Assembly (NCBI RefSeq): GCF_022919075.1
Contig: NZ_CP095078.1
Span: forward strand, 558,001-622,000
DNA length: 64,000 bases
DNA from: Nocardioides sp. W7
GTDB lineage: Bacteria; Actinomycetota; Actinomycetes; Propionibacteriales; Nocardioidaceae
Direction of reading: 5' to 3'
Shown: positions 41,701 to 50,121 of the stretch, in pieces
Layout: each line of letters starts with the position of its first letter
How positions within the stretch are numbered: position 1 is the first letter of the stretch
The notes under the pieces: generated by a model
What the model was told of the DNA's origin: nothing
The model's database searches: none
What the model saw: the letters and a program-made list of their open reading frames with translations, nothing else
Position numbers and translations under genes: made by a program

Positions 41701-42471
41701 ATGCCGCATTTCCGCCGATTCGTCGCCCTGGGCGACTCGTTCACCGAGGGCGTCGGTGACCCCGACCCCACCCGTCCGAACGGTCTGCGCGGCTGGGCGG
41801 ACCGGGTGGCCGAGGTGCTCGCGGATCAGTCGCCGGACTTCGGCTACGCCAACCTCGCGATCCGCGGCCGCAAGCTCGACGGCATCCTGGCCGAGCAGCT
41901 GGAGCCGGCGATCGCACTGGCCCCCGACCTCGTCACGATCTACGCCGGCGCCAACGACATCCTCCGGCCGCGGGTCGACCTCGACGCCCTGGCGGAGCGG
42001 TACGACGCCGCGCTCGGCAGGCTCACCGCCACCGGCGCCCGACTGCTGGTGTGGACGGCCTTCGACCCGGCCGGGAGCGCGCTCTACCGCCCGGTGCGGG
42101 GCCGGTTCGCGCTGTACAACGAGCTGGTCCGCGAGGCGGCCGACCACCACGGGGCGACGATCGTGGACTTCTGGCGGCTCCGCGACTACCGCGACTGGCG
42201 GCTGTGGGACGAGGACCGGATGCACCTGGGACCGGCCGGCCACCAGCGGATGGCCGTCGAGGTGCTCGACACCCTCGGCGTATCGCACGACCTCCAGCCG
42301 CTGCCGCTGCGCGAGGTCGTGCCGCTGTCCCGAGCCGAGCAGCGGGCCGCGCACACCGCCTGGGTCCGCGAGTCAGCCGGGCCCTGGGTGCATCGGCGAC
42401 TGACCGGGCGCTCCTCCGGCGACGGCCTCGAGCCGAGGTACCCCGCTCTCGCCCGACCCGGCCTGGGGTAG
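41701..42471 (+). CDS. SGNH/GDSL-family hydrolase
   Basis: This 256-aa esterase-like protein has block I FVALGDSFTEGVGD (nucleophile Ser13), Gly in block II (NLAIRGRKL), block III YAGANDIL (oxyanion Asn) and block V DRMHLGPAGHQRMA (Asp/His). There is no signal peptide, so it is cytosolic. Members hydrolyse acyl or acetyl esters; the substrate is unknown. The tRNA-Gly gene follows 26 bp later. Confidence 0.92.
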   Translation: MPHFRRFVALGDSFTEGVGDPDPTRPNGLRGWADRVAEVLADQSPDFGYANLAIRGRKLDGILAEQLEPAIALAPDLVTIYAGANDILRPRVDLDALAERYDAALGRLTATGARLLVWTAFDPAGSALYRPVRGRFALYNELVREAADHHGATIVDFWRLRDYRDWRLWDEDRMHLGPAGHQRMAVEVLDTLGVSHDLQPLPLREVVPLSRAEQRAAHTAWVRESAGPWVHRRLTGRSSGDGLEPRYPALARPGLG

Positions 42472-42497
42472 CATCCTCCCGCCGGTCCGCCCGGCGT

Positions 42498-42573
42498 GCG
42501 GATGTAGCTCAGTTGGTAGAGCGCGACCTTCCCAAGGTCGATGTCGCGAGTTCGAGTCTCGTCATCCGCTCCA
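42498..42573 (+). tRNA. tRNA-Gly (anticodon CCC)
   Basis: The acceptor stem GCGGATG/CATCCGC, D arm GCTCAGTTGGTAGAGC, anticodon stem-loop CGACC-TTCCCAA-GGTCG (anticodon CCC) and T arm GCGAGTTCGAGTCTCGT form a complete cloverleaf. The 3' CCA is encoded. It decodes GGG. Confidence 0.96.
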
Positions 42574-42583
42574 GTCCCTCCCC

Positions 42584-42693
42584 CTGCCGAGTCGGCAGTA
42601 GTTCACGCGCGAATCGGCAGAAATTGCCGCGCCAGTCGGCACGCGTCGGCACCTTTTCTGCCGACTCGTCGGTCTACTTCTGCCGACTCGGCG
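42584..42693. repeat. Cluster of GAGTCGGCAG repeats after the tRNA
   Basis: The palindrome CTGCCGAGTCGGCAG (42584-42598) starts a cluster with the core GAGTCGGCAGWART. Two copies are on the plus strand (42589, 42610) and two on the minus strand (ending near 42668 and 42689). The outer copies can pair over about 100 bp. The same core occurs at 1178-1229. It may serve as tRNA terminator. The rest of the 225-bp gap to 42798 shows nothing else clear. Confidence 0.75.
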
Positions 42694-42798
42694 TGCCCCG
42701 GGGCGGGAGGAGTGTGACTGGTGTGGCAATTGACAATCAGTGTGGCCAGTGGTGATGGTGGAGCGGCTCCCTCTTCCCCCCATGTCTCGGAGTCTCGG

Positions 42799-43995
42799 AT
42801 GTCTCGCCCACGATGGATCGCCATCGGCGCGCTAGCCCTGTTGCTGGCCGTCGCCCCCTTCGTCCCCCGGGGAGGCGATGACGACGACGGTGCGATCACG
42901 CCCTCCGGGCAGCAGGAGTACGACGCCCGCCCGGCCGCCGCCGCTGGCCTCGGCCAGCTGACGCCCACGGCCGCGGACGAGATCGAGCGGGTGCTGGAGC
43001 AGGGGCAGCGCGAGACCGTGGCCGCCCGGGCCACCCCCGCCGCGCTCGCCGCCTCGCTGACCCGGTGTGCCGAGTTCGAGGGCCAGCGCTACTGCCTCGG
43101 CACCGGCTGGACCCAGGACACCCAGGCCGAGGTGCAGGCCCGGGTCGCCGGCGCCGCCCGGCCGGTCGCGGCCCGGGCGCGTCCGGTCGAGCAGACCGGC
43201 GACCTCGACACGGCCTCCCGCCTGCGTCGTACCGCCGCCCTCCCGCCGGCCCAGCGCGCCGCGCAGGAGCGGGCCGAGCTGACCTCGGCCGCCCGCTCGG
43301 TGGCGAAGGTCTGGCTGCTGCGGCACGAGCTCCAGGGCGTACCGCTCCCGGACGGCTTCCTCGAGCGGCACCCGGAGGCCCGCGCGGTTCCCGGAGCGGC
43401 CCCGGTTGCCCGCACCAGCGCCGCGGACTACCCGGCCTCGGCCCGGATCATGAAGGCGAGGCAGGTCGCCTCCCAGACCCAGACCTACTGGTGCGGACCG
43501 GCGACCATGCAGATGATCGCCTGGGGCTGGCGGGACAGGAAGCGCGCCCAGTCCCGGTGGGCCGCCCGGCTCGGCACCACCACCGACGGCACCGCGATCT
43601 CCAACATGGTCGCGACCGTCAACAGCTCCACCGGCTGGGACCGCACGGACCACGCCGGGCCCTACATCGTGCTCGACATCGGCGACTGGTCCTACCGCCA
43701 GTGGTCCCGGCTGATCATGAAGCACATCGCCGTCTACCGGGCACCGGTCGTGCTGCACCCGATCCTCCTCAAGCGCTTCTACCCCTATATCGACGACGAC
43801 GCGTCCGGCCACTTCCAGGTCGGCCGGGGCTACCGCCAGCGGCCGGGCAAGGCGATGGCGATCTCCTACTTCGAGCCGTGGGACCAGCAGCGGTTCGACC
43901 GCTCGGAGCCGTACGTCGAGCGGGTCCAGTGGCGCAGTGCCTACAAGAGCTACCGCGCCAACAAGGAACACCCGCACCAGAACATCGGCGTCTGA
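42799..43995 (+). CDS. Secreted C39-like cysteine peptidase
   Basis: This 398-aa exported protein has a signal anchor (RWIAIGALALLLAVAPFVP) and a helical pro-region with one pair of Cys (RCAEFEG, RYCLGTG). The C-terminal papain-like C39 domain has catalytic Cys232 in TYWCGPATMQM and His338 in DASGHFQVGRGY. Such domains cleave double-glycine leaders or other peptides, but no leader substrate or ABC transporter is near. The start MSRPRW at 42799 gives a proper signal; a GTG at 42721 is in the repeat region. The next gene overlaps by 1 bp. Confidence 0.87.
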   Translation: MSRPRWIAIGALALLLAVAPFVPRGGDDDDGAITPSGQQEYDARPAAAAGLGQLTPTAADEIERVLEQGQRETVAARATPAALAASLTRCAEFEGQRYCLGTGWTQDTQAEVQARVAGAARPVAARARPVEQTGDLDTASRLRRTAALPPAQRAAQERAELTSAARSVAKVWLLRHELQGVPLPDGFLERHPEARAVPGAAPVARTSAADYPASARIMKARQVASQTQTYWCGPATMQMIAWGWRDRKRAQSRWAARLGTTTDGTAISNMVATVNSSTGWDRTDHAGPYIVLDIGDWSYRQWSRLIMKHIAVYRAPVVLHPILLKRFYPYIDDDASGHFQVGRGYRQRPGKAMAISYFEPWDQQRFDRSEPYVERVQWRSAYKSYRANKEHPHQNIGV

Positions 43996-44996
43996 TGCGG
44001 AGGCTCCGGTACGCCGTCCCCGCGGTCCTGCTCGTGCTCGCGAGCTGCTCGAGCGACCCGGCCGGCGACTCAGGCTCCGAGCCGCCCGAGGCCGCACCCA
44101 CGCAGCCGACGCCGACGGGGGCCGAGTCCACCCCGGCCCCGGCGCCGCCCGACTGGCAGCCGGTCGAGGGCCCGGTCGACCGCGCGGTCACCCGCAACGC
44201 CCGAGGGACGGAGCTCACCGGTGCGACCCACCGCGAGACCTTCCTGACCGAGACCCACTCGCTGGTCGTCGAGCAGGACCCGCAGGAGTCCGAGCCGGCC
44301 CGGGCGGTGCTGACCGACCTGGACTCCGGCGAGGAGACCGTGCTCGACGGGAGTTCCGAGGTGCCGACGACCACCGGTGGCACCTGGGCCCTCGGCGACA
44401 CGTCCCTGGTGCACGCGACGATCGCCCCGGACGGCTCCTACTGCCTGGCCACCGTCCAGCTCGCCACGACGGCGGCCACCCGCGGCTGGTGCGCGCCGGA
44501 GCGGCACGGCTTCACCGGCGCCCGGATCACCGACGCCGGCACCACCCTGCAGACCTTCGACGATGCCCGGCCCTCGTGTCGCACCGTCGGCACCGTCGAG
44601 GGCGCAGAGGTCGCGCCGTTCCCCGACGCCCCGGCCTGCACCGCCTGGGACGGCCTGCTCCTCGAGTCGGGCCCGGTCTGGTCGGTGGTCCGCGAGGAGC
44701 GCAACATCGAGCAGGTCGACCTCTTCGCCCGGGGCGCGGACGGCGTCGTCGAGCTCGGCCCCGGCACGTCCGGCACGCTCGTCGGGTGCGCAGGCGCGGC
44801 GTACTTCGTCCGCGACCCGCAGAACGCCACCGACCCGGCCCGCCTGGTCCGCTGGGACGGCACCAGCGCCGAGGTGGTCTACGAGTCGCCCGCCGGGCCG
44901 GCGTTCCTGGAGACGCCGCGCTGCGGCGGCGACGTCCTGACCGTCACGGCGTACGCCGAGGGCGGCGACGAGCAGGTGTCCGCCCGGGTCGGATGA
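43995..44996 (+). CDS. Lipoprotein of unknown function
   Basis: This 333-aa lipoprotein has the signal LRYAVPAVLLVLASC with lipobox LASC at about 18. A Pro/Thr/Glu linker (about 20-55) follows, then a beta-rich domain with repeated DGSYC/GWC/SCRTVG cysteines, possibly a propeller-like fold. Its ATG overlaps the stop of the C39-like protease by one base, so the two are translationally coupled and probably meet at the cell surface. Confidence 0.8.
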   Translation: MRRLRYAVPAVLLVLASCSSDPAGDSGSEPPEAAPTQPTPTGAESTPAPAPPDWQPVEGPVDRAVTRNARGTELTGATHRETFLTETHSLVVEQDPQESEPARAVLTDLDSGEETVLDGSSEVPTTTGGTWALGDTSLVHATIAPDGSYCLATVQLATTAATRGWCAPERHGFTGARITDAGTTLQTFDDARPSCRTVGTVEGAEVAPFPDAPACTAWDGLLLESGPVWSVVREERNIEQVDLFARGADGVVELGPGTSGTLVGCAGAAYFVRDPQNATDPARLVRWDGTSAEVVYESPAGPAFLETPRCGGDVLTVTAYAEGGDEQVSARVG

Positions 44997-45017
44997 GCGC
45001 CTCCGTAGGCTGGGCCG

Positions 45018-45653
45018 GTGAGTGAGTTCGCAGGCTTCCCGGCCGCCGCCCTGGACTTCTACGACGATCTCGAGGTCGACAACACCAAGTCGTACTGGGA
45101 GAAGCACAAGGGCGTCTACGCCGCGTCGGTCAAGGCGCCGATGACCGCGCTGTGCGCCGCCCTCGCACCCGAGTTCGGCGAGGCGAAGATCTTCCGCCCG
45201 TACCGCGACGTCCGCTTCGCCAAGGACAAGACGCCCTACAAGACCCACCAGGGCGCGTTCGTCCGGGTCGGTGAGGCGACCGGGTGGTACGTCGAGGTCT
45301 CGCCGCGCGGGGTCCGCACCGGCGCCGGCTTCTACGAGGCCAGCGGGCCGCGGCTCGCGGCGTTCCGCGCGGCCGTGGCCCACGAGCGATTCGGGCCCGA
45401 GCTGGAGAAGATCCTGCGGAAGCTGGAGAAGGACCGCTTCGAGGTGGGCGGCGACCGCCTCAAGACCAGCCCGCGCGGGTACGACGCCGACCACCCGCGC
45501 ATCGAGCTGCTCCGCCACCGGTCGCTCACCGTCGGCCACTCGCTCGGCTTCGAGCCGGTGATCCACACCCCCGAGCTGCTCGACCTGGTGCGCGACGACT
45601 GGCGGGAGCTGCGTCCCCTGGTCGAGTGGATCGCCCGGCACACCAGCGTCTGA
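45018..45653 (+). CDS. DUF2461 (TIGR02453) protein
   Basis: This 211-aa protein has the DUF2461 order: GFPAAALDFYDDLEVDNTKSYWEKHKGVYAASV, then IFRPYRDVRFAKDKTPYKTHQGAFV, GWYVEVSPRGVRTGAGFY and LKTSPRGYDADHPRIELLRHRSL. The family is common in bacteria and fungi, and its function is unknown. The GTG start matches the usual N-terminus. Confidence 0.92.
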   Translation: MSEFAGFPAAALDFYDDLEVDNTKSYWEKHKGVYAASVKAPMTALCAALAPEFGEAKIFRPYRDVRFAKDKTPYKTHQGAFVRVGEATGWYVEVSPRGVRTGAGFYEASGPRLAAFRAAVAHERFGPELEKILRKLEKDRFEVGGDRLKTSPRGYDADHPRIELLRHRSLTVGHSLGFEPVIHTPELLDLVRDDWRELRPLVEWIARHTSV

Positions 45654-45677
45654 CCCGCCGGCGTCCGACTACTGCGG

Positions 45678-46460
45678 CTACTCGAGCCAGATCGGATCCT
45701 GCACGAGGTCGGCGACCTGCTGCTCGGTGAGGACGGGATCGGCCAGCACCGGGTCGGTGTTCTTCTCGGACGGCGCGTTCCAGGCAATGGCCGTGATCGA
45801 GAACCCGTCGTCGGTGAAGTACGTCGCGGTGGCGGCGAAGATCCCGGTCGGGCCGCCGCCGCTCGCGGGCTCCTCATAGGCCAGGCTCGTGAGATGTCCG
45901 CCGGGCACGGCCGTGCACTCGGCACCCGGAGGGTGCTGACCGCATCCCGGCACCGTCGAGTGCTCGAGCACGATCGACACCATCGCCCCGTCGAGCAGGA
46001 CCGACCCCGCCTGGAAGCCGTTCGCATCATCGGGCTGCTGGTCCCAGGCCCGGGGCTGGGTCACCCGCCCCTCGAGTCGCTCGCCGAGCACCCGACCCAT
46101 CTCGGCGGGATCGGGGCCGAACCGGCGCAGCTGGGGGGCCGCCGGCGGCGTGGGCGACTCGGTCAGTTCGCCGGGCGCCGAGGTGGGCGCCTCCTCGTCG
46201 AGCCCGGCCGGGCTGGTCGGCGCTCCGGCGAAACCGCCGGTCGAGCGACCCGGGTCGTCGCCGCCGACCAGGTCCGGCGCAACCGCGGCTCCGAACACCG
46301 TGGCCCCGACCAGCGTGACCGCGCCGAGCGCGACCCCGCTCCGCCGGCGACGCCGCAGCGTCCGCCCGCGCCCAGCGCCCCCGGCCACCAGTCCGGCCAC
46401 GTCCGGGTCCAGCCCGGACCCGGCCCGCTCCAGCAGGTCGCTCATCTCGTGCTCGTTCAT
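45678..46460 (-). CDS. Membrane-anchored partner of the SigE-type sigma factor
   Basis: This 260-aa protein has a short cytoplasmic N-terminus (MNEHEMSDLLERAGSGLDPDV), a membrane helix at about 42-62 (GVALGAVTLVGATVFGAAVAP), a Pro/Thr-rich linker and an extracytoplasmic domain with two Cys (GCGQHPPGAEC). The ATG overlaps the sigma-factor stop by 4 bp. This layout fits an anti-sigma or sensor partner of the sigma factor, although no zinc anti-sigma motif is visible. Confidence 0.78.
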   Translation of the reverse strand: MNEHEMSDLLERAGSGLDPDVAGLVAGGAGRGRTLRRRRRSGVALGAVTLVGATVFGAAVAPDLVGGDDPGRSTGGFAGAPTSPAGLDEEAPTSAPGELTESPTPPAAPQLRRFGPDPAEMGRVLGERLEGRVTQPRAWDQQPDDANGFQAGSVLLDGAMVSIVLEHSTVPGCGQHPPGAECTAVPGGHLTSLAYEEPASGGGPTGIFAATATYFTDDGFSITAIAWNAPSEKNTDPVLADPVLTEQQVADLVQDPIWLE

Positions 46461-46927
46461 CGCGTCGTCCTCTCCCGCGCGCGCTCCAGCGCCCGCATGC
46501 TCCGGTTGCGGACCGCCCCGGCACTGATGCCGAGGCGGGTGGCGACGTCCTCCACCGAGAGGTCGTCGCTGTAGCGGAGCACCAGCACCGCGCGGTCGAT
46601 CGGGGCCAGGCCGGCCAGCACGTCCCGCAACCCGAGTCGCAGGTCGCTGAGGTCGGTCGGGTCGGCCCCGGCGACGTCCGGAAGGTCGGCGTACGGCAGC
46701 TCCCGGCTGGACTTGCGCCGCCGATGGCTGAGGAACGTCCGGACCAGGGTGGTCTGGGCGTACGCCGCCGGGTTGTCGATCCGCCGCCACTTCACGAAGA
46801 CCTTGGCCAGCGTCTCCTGGACCAGGTCCTCGGCGCCGTGCCGGTCACCGCACAGCAGCCACGCGGAGCGGTAGAGCCTCGGTGTCCGCGCGAGGGCGAA
46901 CTCCTCGAAACCGTCGTCGTCGCTCAT
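46457..46927 (-). CDS. SigE-family ECF RNA polymerase sigma factor
   Basis: This 156-aa ECF sigma factor has region 2 at about 5-75 (FEEFALARTPRLYRSAWLLCGDRHGAEDLVQETLAKVFVKW) and region 4 at about 100-150 (LAPIDRAVLVLRYSDDLSVEDVATRLGISAGAVRNRSMRAL). It belongs to the actinobacterial SigE/SigJ-like short group. The start MSDDDGFEEF follows GGGGAG; an upstream frame to 46978 has no support. It is coupled to the membrane protein downstream. Confidence 0.93.
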   Translation of the reverse strand: MSDDDGFEEFALARTPRLYRSAWLLCGDRHGAEDLVQETLAKVFVKWRRIDNPAAYAQTTLVRTFLSHRRRKSSRELPYADLPDVAGADPTDLSDLRLGLRDVLAGLAPIDRAVLVLRYSDDLSVEDVATRLGISAGAVRNRSMRALERARERTTR

Positions 46928-46993
46928 CTGCTCCCCAGGGTCCGTAGCTCGGGTGGTGCTCCACCCTCTACGACGCACGGGGGACGCGCGGCG

Positions 46994-47446
46994 TCACACC
47001 TTCGTGAACGACGCCATCGTCCGCTCGGGCTCCCAGAACGCCTTCATGGAGGCGACCCGGCCGTCGTCGTGGACGACGTAGACCATGATCAGCTCGGTCG
47101 TGGTGTGGCTGCCGTCCGGGAAGCTGGTCTTGATCCGCCCGATGTTGGCGCAGGTGTTGCTGCCGGGGTTGGCGAAGGACTCGTAGATCTCGAACTCGAA
47201 GGTCGCGATCGGCTCGATGGCCAGCTTCCAGAACGCCGAGATCCCCTCGTGGCCGTGGTGGCCCTTGCCGTCGGGGTCGAACATCGACGGCCCGACCGGG
47301 TCCTCGAGGACCGCGTCCTCGGCGTACACGGTCAGCCACTCGGCGAGGTCGCCCTTCGCCACGGCGGAGTACGAGCGCTGCGACGCGGTGCGCGCGGGGT
47401 GGAGGTCGTTCGGGGCGGTCCAGGTGATGGCTTCGGACGTGATCAT
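46994..47446 (-). CDS. SnoaL/NTF2-like protein (ketosteroid isomerase-like fold)
   Basis: This 150-aa cone-shaped NTF2-fold protein has RSYSAVAKGDLAEWLTVYAEDAVLEDPVGPSMFDPDGKGHHGHEGISAFW and a C-terminal RVASMKAFWEPERTMASF. The fold includes delta5-3-ketosteroid isomerases and SnoaL cyclases; a catalytic Asp cannot be assigned with certainty. A perfect KstR-type box lies 10 bp before the ATG. There is no ribosome-binding site, suggesting a short or leaderless mRNA. A role in steroid breakdown is inferred. Confidence 0.88.
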   Translation of the reverse strand: MITSEAITWTAPNDLHPARTASQRSYSAVAKGDLAEWLTVYAEDAVLEDPVGPSMFDPDGKGHHGHEGISAFWKLAIEPIATFEFEIYESFANPGSNTCANIGRIKTSFPDGSHTTTELIMVYVVHDDGRVASMKAFWEPERTMASFTKV

Positions 47447-47456
47447 GACCGCAGCG

Positions 47457-47470
47457 TAGAACGAGTTCTA
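47457..47470. promoter_or_regulatory. Perfect KstR-type box
   Basis: TAGAACGAGTTCTA satisfies TnnAACnnGTTnnA and is palindromic except for its central base pair. It begins 10 bp before the SnoaL-like start and so would block transcription initiation. It is the best of three KstR-like sites in the window. Confidence 0.65.
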
Positions 47471-47548
47471 CTTTTCGGCGAGCGATGCTTCATCCACGCG
47501 CCATGCCCGGTTCAGCCGGTGGCCGCCGGTCCCGCCGACGCTGGGGCC

Positions 47549-48457
47549 ATGACCAAGCGAGCGGCGTATCTGATCGTCGGCCTGCCGCACGGCGGCGGAA
47601 CCTTCCTCCCGGCGGCCCTGCACGCGCACGGGCCCAGTCTCGAGGAGGCCGGACTGCGGCAGCCGGCGCGGTCGGCGGACGAGATGTTCCGCGCGTCCGT
47701 GGAGATCCGCCGCGACCACCAGTCCTGGGGCCTGCGACGTCGCGACGTCGAGGGCGCGTGGTCGGGCGTCTGTCGGCGTGCCGACCGGAGCAAGGGCGAC
47801 ATCGTGGTCGGGCACGAGCTGCTCGCGGCGGCCGGCGACCCGGAGATCGCGCTACTGGTCGACCGACTGCCCGGGTTCGACGTCCACGTCGTGGTGGCGG
47901 CGGGGCCGGCCGACCCGCGACTGACCCTGTTCCCGGACGACTACGACCTGGGCGCGGTCCTGGACCGCTGGGCCGCGCACGTGCGCAGCCCCGACCGCGT
48001 GCACCTGCTCGTGACCGATCCCGGCGACCTGACCGCGACCTGGGCGGCACTGGGACGGGTCGTGGGCTTCGACGCCGGGCTGCTCCCGCTGCCCGCCGAC
48101 CTCGAGGTCACGGCCGACCAGGACCTCGGCGCGCTGCGACTTCTCGCGAGCTCCGCGGGTCTGCTGGCCACCGTCGAGGAGCTGCGCCGGGCGGCCGAGG
48201 AGTGGGCGAAGACCATCGCCGAGGGTGGGTACGACGTGCAGGGTGACCTCGGCGGACTCGCACCGAGCTCTCCCCACGGGGACGACGACGAGCCGGTCCA
48301 GGCCCGTCTGGACCTGGTCAGCGGCGCCCTCGCGGAGACCGTCGCCGAGCTGGCCCGACTGCGGCGCGAGCACGCCCAGCTGCAGGTGCGCGCGGCGAAG
48401 CTGCAGAAGAAGCGCCGCAGGCTCAAGCGCCGACTGGCCGATGCGACCGGCGACTGA
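47549..48457 (+). CDS. Sulfotransferase-like protein with C-terminal coiled coil
   Basis: The 302-aa protein begins MTKRAAYLIVGLPHGGGTFL. The GLPHGGGTF loop resembles the PAPS-binding P-loop of sulfotransferases, and LHLLVTDPGDL-like strands follow, but the usual second PAPS motif is unclear. From about residue 255 a coiled coil rich in Arg/Lys (ELARLRREHAQLQVRAAKLQ) leads to the end. This may be a sulfotransferase-derived scaffold; catalytic activity is uncertain. Confidence 0.65.
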   Translation: MTKRAAYLIVGLPHGGGTFLPAALHAHGPSLEEAGLRQPARSADEMFRASVEIRRDHQSWGLRRRDVEGAWSGVCRRADRSKGDIVVGHELLAAAGDPEIALLVDRLPGFDVHVVVAAGPADPRLTLFPDDYDLGAVLDRWAAHVRSPDRVHLLVTDPGDLTATWAALGRVVGFDAGLLPLPADLEVTADQDLGALRLLASSAGLLATVEELRRAAEEWAKTIAEGGYDVQGDLGGLAPSSPHGDDDEPVQARLDLVSGALAETVAELARLRREHAQLQVRAAKLQKKRRRLKRRLADATGD

Positions 48458-48464
48458 GCACCGG

Positions 48465-48923
48465 TCAGTGCGGCTGCCAGGCGTCCTCGTCAGCGGTCCG
48501 CGCCGTGACCGCCTTGGGGAGCTTGCGGTCGGCGAGCTGCTGGATCGAGACCTGCTCGAAGACGTCGCGCAGGGATCGGCGGGCCGCGATCCAGACGTGC
48601 TGGAGCACGTCCGCGGCCTCGTTGTAGGTCACGGCCTCAGGACGCAGGCCGTAGACCGAGACCAGCGGGCCGTCCACGGCACGGATCACGTCGGCCACCG
48701 ACACGCCGTCAGCCGGCCGGCCCATCCGCCAACCACCGGACTGGCCGCGCTGGGACATCACGATGCCGGCTCGGCGCAGGTCGGCGAGGATCGCCTGGAG
48801 GAACCCGTGCGGGATCTCCTGGAGCCTGCCCAGCTCCTCGGCACTGACCGCGCGACCGTCCGCCCGCGACGCCATCTCGATCAGCGCGCGCAGCGCATAG
48901 TCGGACTTCGCGGAAACTCGCAT
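48465..48923 (-). CDS. Rrf2-family transcriptional regulator
   Basis: This 152-aa protein begins MRVSAKSDYALRALIEMASR. The winged helix has VSAEELGRLQEIPHGFLQAILADLRRAGIVMSQRGQSGGWRMGRPADGVSVADVIRAVDGPL. It has no cysteines, so unlike IscR or NsrR it cannot hold an Fe-S cluster and resembles CymR, the cysteine-metabolism repressor. The adjacent TSUP transporter, a family exporting sulfite or sulfur compounds, fits a sulfur-related role. Confidence 0.9.
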   Translation of the reverse strand: MRVSAKSDYALRALIEMASRADGRAVSAEELGRLQEIPHGFLQAILADLRRAGIVMSQRGQSGGWRMGRPADGVSVADVIRAVDGPLVSVYGLRPEAVTYNEAADVLQHVWIAARRSLRDVFEQVSIQQLADRKLPKAVTARTADEDAWQPH

Positions 48924-48929
48924 GGGTGC

Positions 48930-48958
48930 AGTGTGTCAGAAATGTCGATGCACACACT
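48930..48958. promoter_or_regulatory. Inverted repeat upstream of the Rrf2 gene
   Basis: AGTGTGT and ACACACT are perfect 7-bp arms 15 bp apart, 7 bp upstream of the Rrf2 start. They are a candidate autoregulatory operator. Confidence 0.45.
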
Positions 48959-49007
48959 CGGCGACTCCCCGCCGGCGAGTGCTGCGACGGCCGCCGCTGG
49001 CGACGGC

Positions 49008-49910
49008 TCAGGCCAGGACCAGGTCCTCGTCGCCGTCCTCGGCCTCGACCATCCGCGACCGGCGCTCCTGGCGCACAGCCCAGGTGATGCCGGCGATCCA
49101 CAGCACGCCGAGCACGGCGGCGACCGCGATCACGACCGCGTCGGAGCCGCCGACCGCCTCGACGATGGTCTTGGAGTTGGTCAGCACGATCAGCCCGCCG
49201 GCCCCGACGCCCAGCACCCGGGCGGCGAGCTTCTTGACCAGCCACGCGGCGATCGGCGCCGCGATCACGCCGCCGGCCAGCAGCGCCGCGGCGTACGACC
49301 ACTCGATGCCCTGCGAGCCGAGGGCGAGGATGAAGCCGAGCGAGCCGCCGACCGCGACGACGAACTCCGAGGTGTCGATCGAGCCGATCACCTTGCGGGG
49401 CTCGAGGCGCCCGGAGGAGAGCAGCGTGGTGGTGCCGACCGGGCCCCACCCGCCGCCGCCGATCGCGTCCAGCGCGCCGCCGATGACACCCATCGGGGCG
49501 AGCATCTTCGCCGACGGCCGGCTCTTGAACGTCGGCCGCCGGCCGCCGAGGACCAGGAACCGCCAGATCACGTAGATGCCCAGGCCGAGCAGGATGCCCG
49601 CGACCCAGGGCTTCGCGGTGTCCCCGTCCAGGCTGACCAGGAAGGTCGCGCCCGCGAAGGCGCCGGCGAAGCCCGGGATCGCCAGGATGGAGACGGTCCG
49701 CCAGTCGACGTTGCCCAGCTTGTGGTGGGCGAAGCCGGACACCAGCGAGGTGCCGATCTCGGAGAAGTGGACGGCCGCGGAGGCCGCGGCCGGCGCGACG
49801 CCGGCCGCGAGCAGCAGCGTCGACGAGGTGACGCCGTACGCCATGCCGAGCGAGCCGTCGATGAGCTGGGCCAACAGGCCCACGAAGCCGAGCACGATGA
49901 GCTTACGCAT
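49008..49910 (-). CDS. TSUP (TauE/SafE)-family sulfite/sulfonate transporter
   Basis: This 300-aa membrane protein has about eight helices in two TauE/SafE repeats: LAQLIDGSLGMAYGVTSSTLLLAAGVAPAAASAAVHFSEIGTSL and GGALDAIGGGGWGPVGTTTLLSSGRLEPRKVIGSIDTSEF. The family moves sulfite, sulfoacetate or related anions. The start MRKLIVLGFVG at 49910 has AAGGG upstream; a frame to 49976 is less likely. An Rrf2 regulator lies downstream on the same strand. Confidence 0.92.
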   Translation of the reverse strand: MRKLIVLGFVGLLAQLIDGSLGMAYGVTSSTLLLAAGVAPAAASAAVHFSEIGTSLVSGFAHHKLGNVDWRTVSILAIPGFAGAFAGATFLVSLDGDTAKPWVAGILLGLGIYVIWRFLVLGGRRPTFKSRPSAKMLAPMGVIGGALDAIGGGGWGPVGTTTLLSSGRLEPRKVIGSIDTSEFVVAVGGSLGFILALGSQGIEWSYAAALLAGGVIAAPIAAWLVKKLAARVLGVGAGGLIVLTNSKTIVEAVGGSDAVVIAVAAVLGVLWIAGITWAVRQERRSRMVEAEDGDEDLVLA

Positions 49911-49966
49911 GAAGGTTGCACCCTTGGGTCGTTCGGTGACTGCACCATCACCGACCGGATATAAGA

Positions 49967-49999
49967 CAGTCGACAAGCATGAATTGGCTTATTCGACTG
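49967..49999. promoter_or_regulatory. Inverted repeat in an AT-rich promoter region of the TSUP gene
   Basis: CAGTCGA and TCGACTG are 7-bp inverted arms 19 bp apart in an AT-rich patch (TATAAG, GCATGAATTGGCTTAT) unusual for this genome. It lies 57 bp upstream of the TSUP start and could hold the promoter and an Rrf2 site. The rest of the 282-bp gap to fadE5 shows only the palindrome at 50122. Confidence 0.4.
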
Positions 50000-50121
50000 A
50001 GCTAGTACAGATTGCGACGCCGCCTGCTGTCAAACTCCCGGCCGAACTTCGGGCCCTGCGGGTGGCGAAGGCCACGCCCGCCGACATGTTGCACGGGCGC
50101 GAACCCCGACCTACCATTAAG

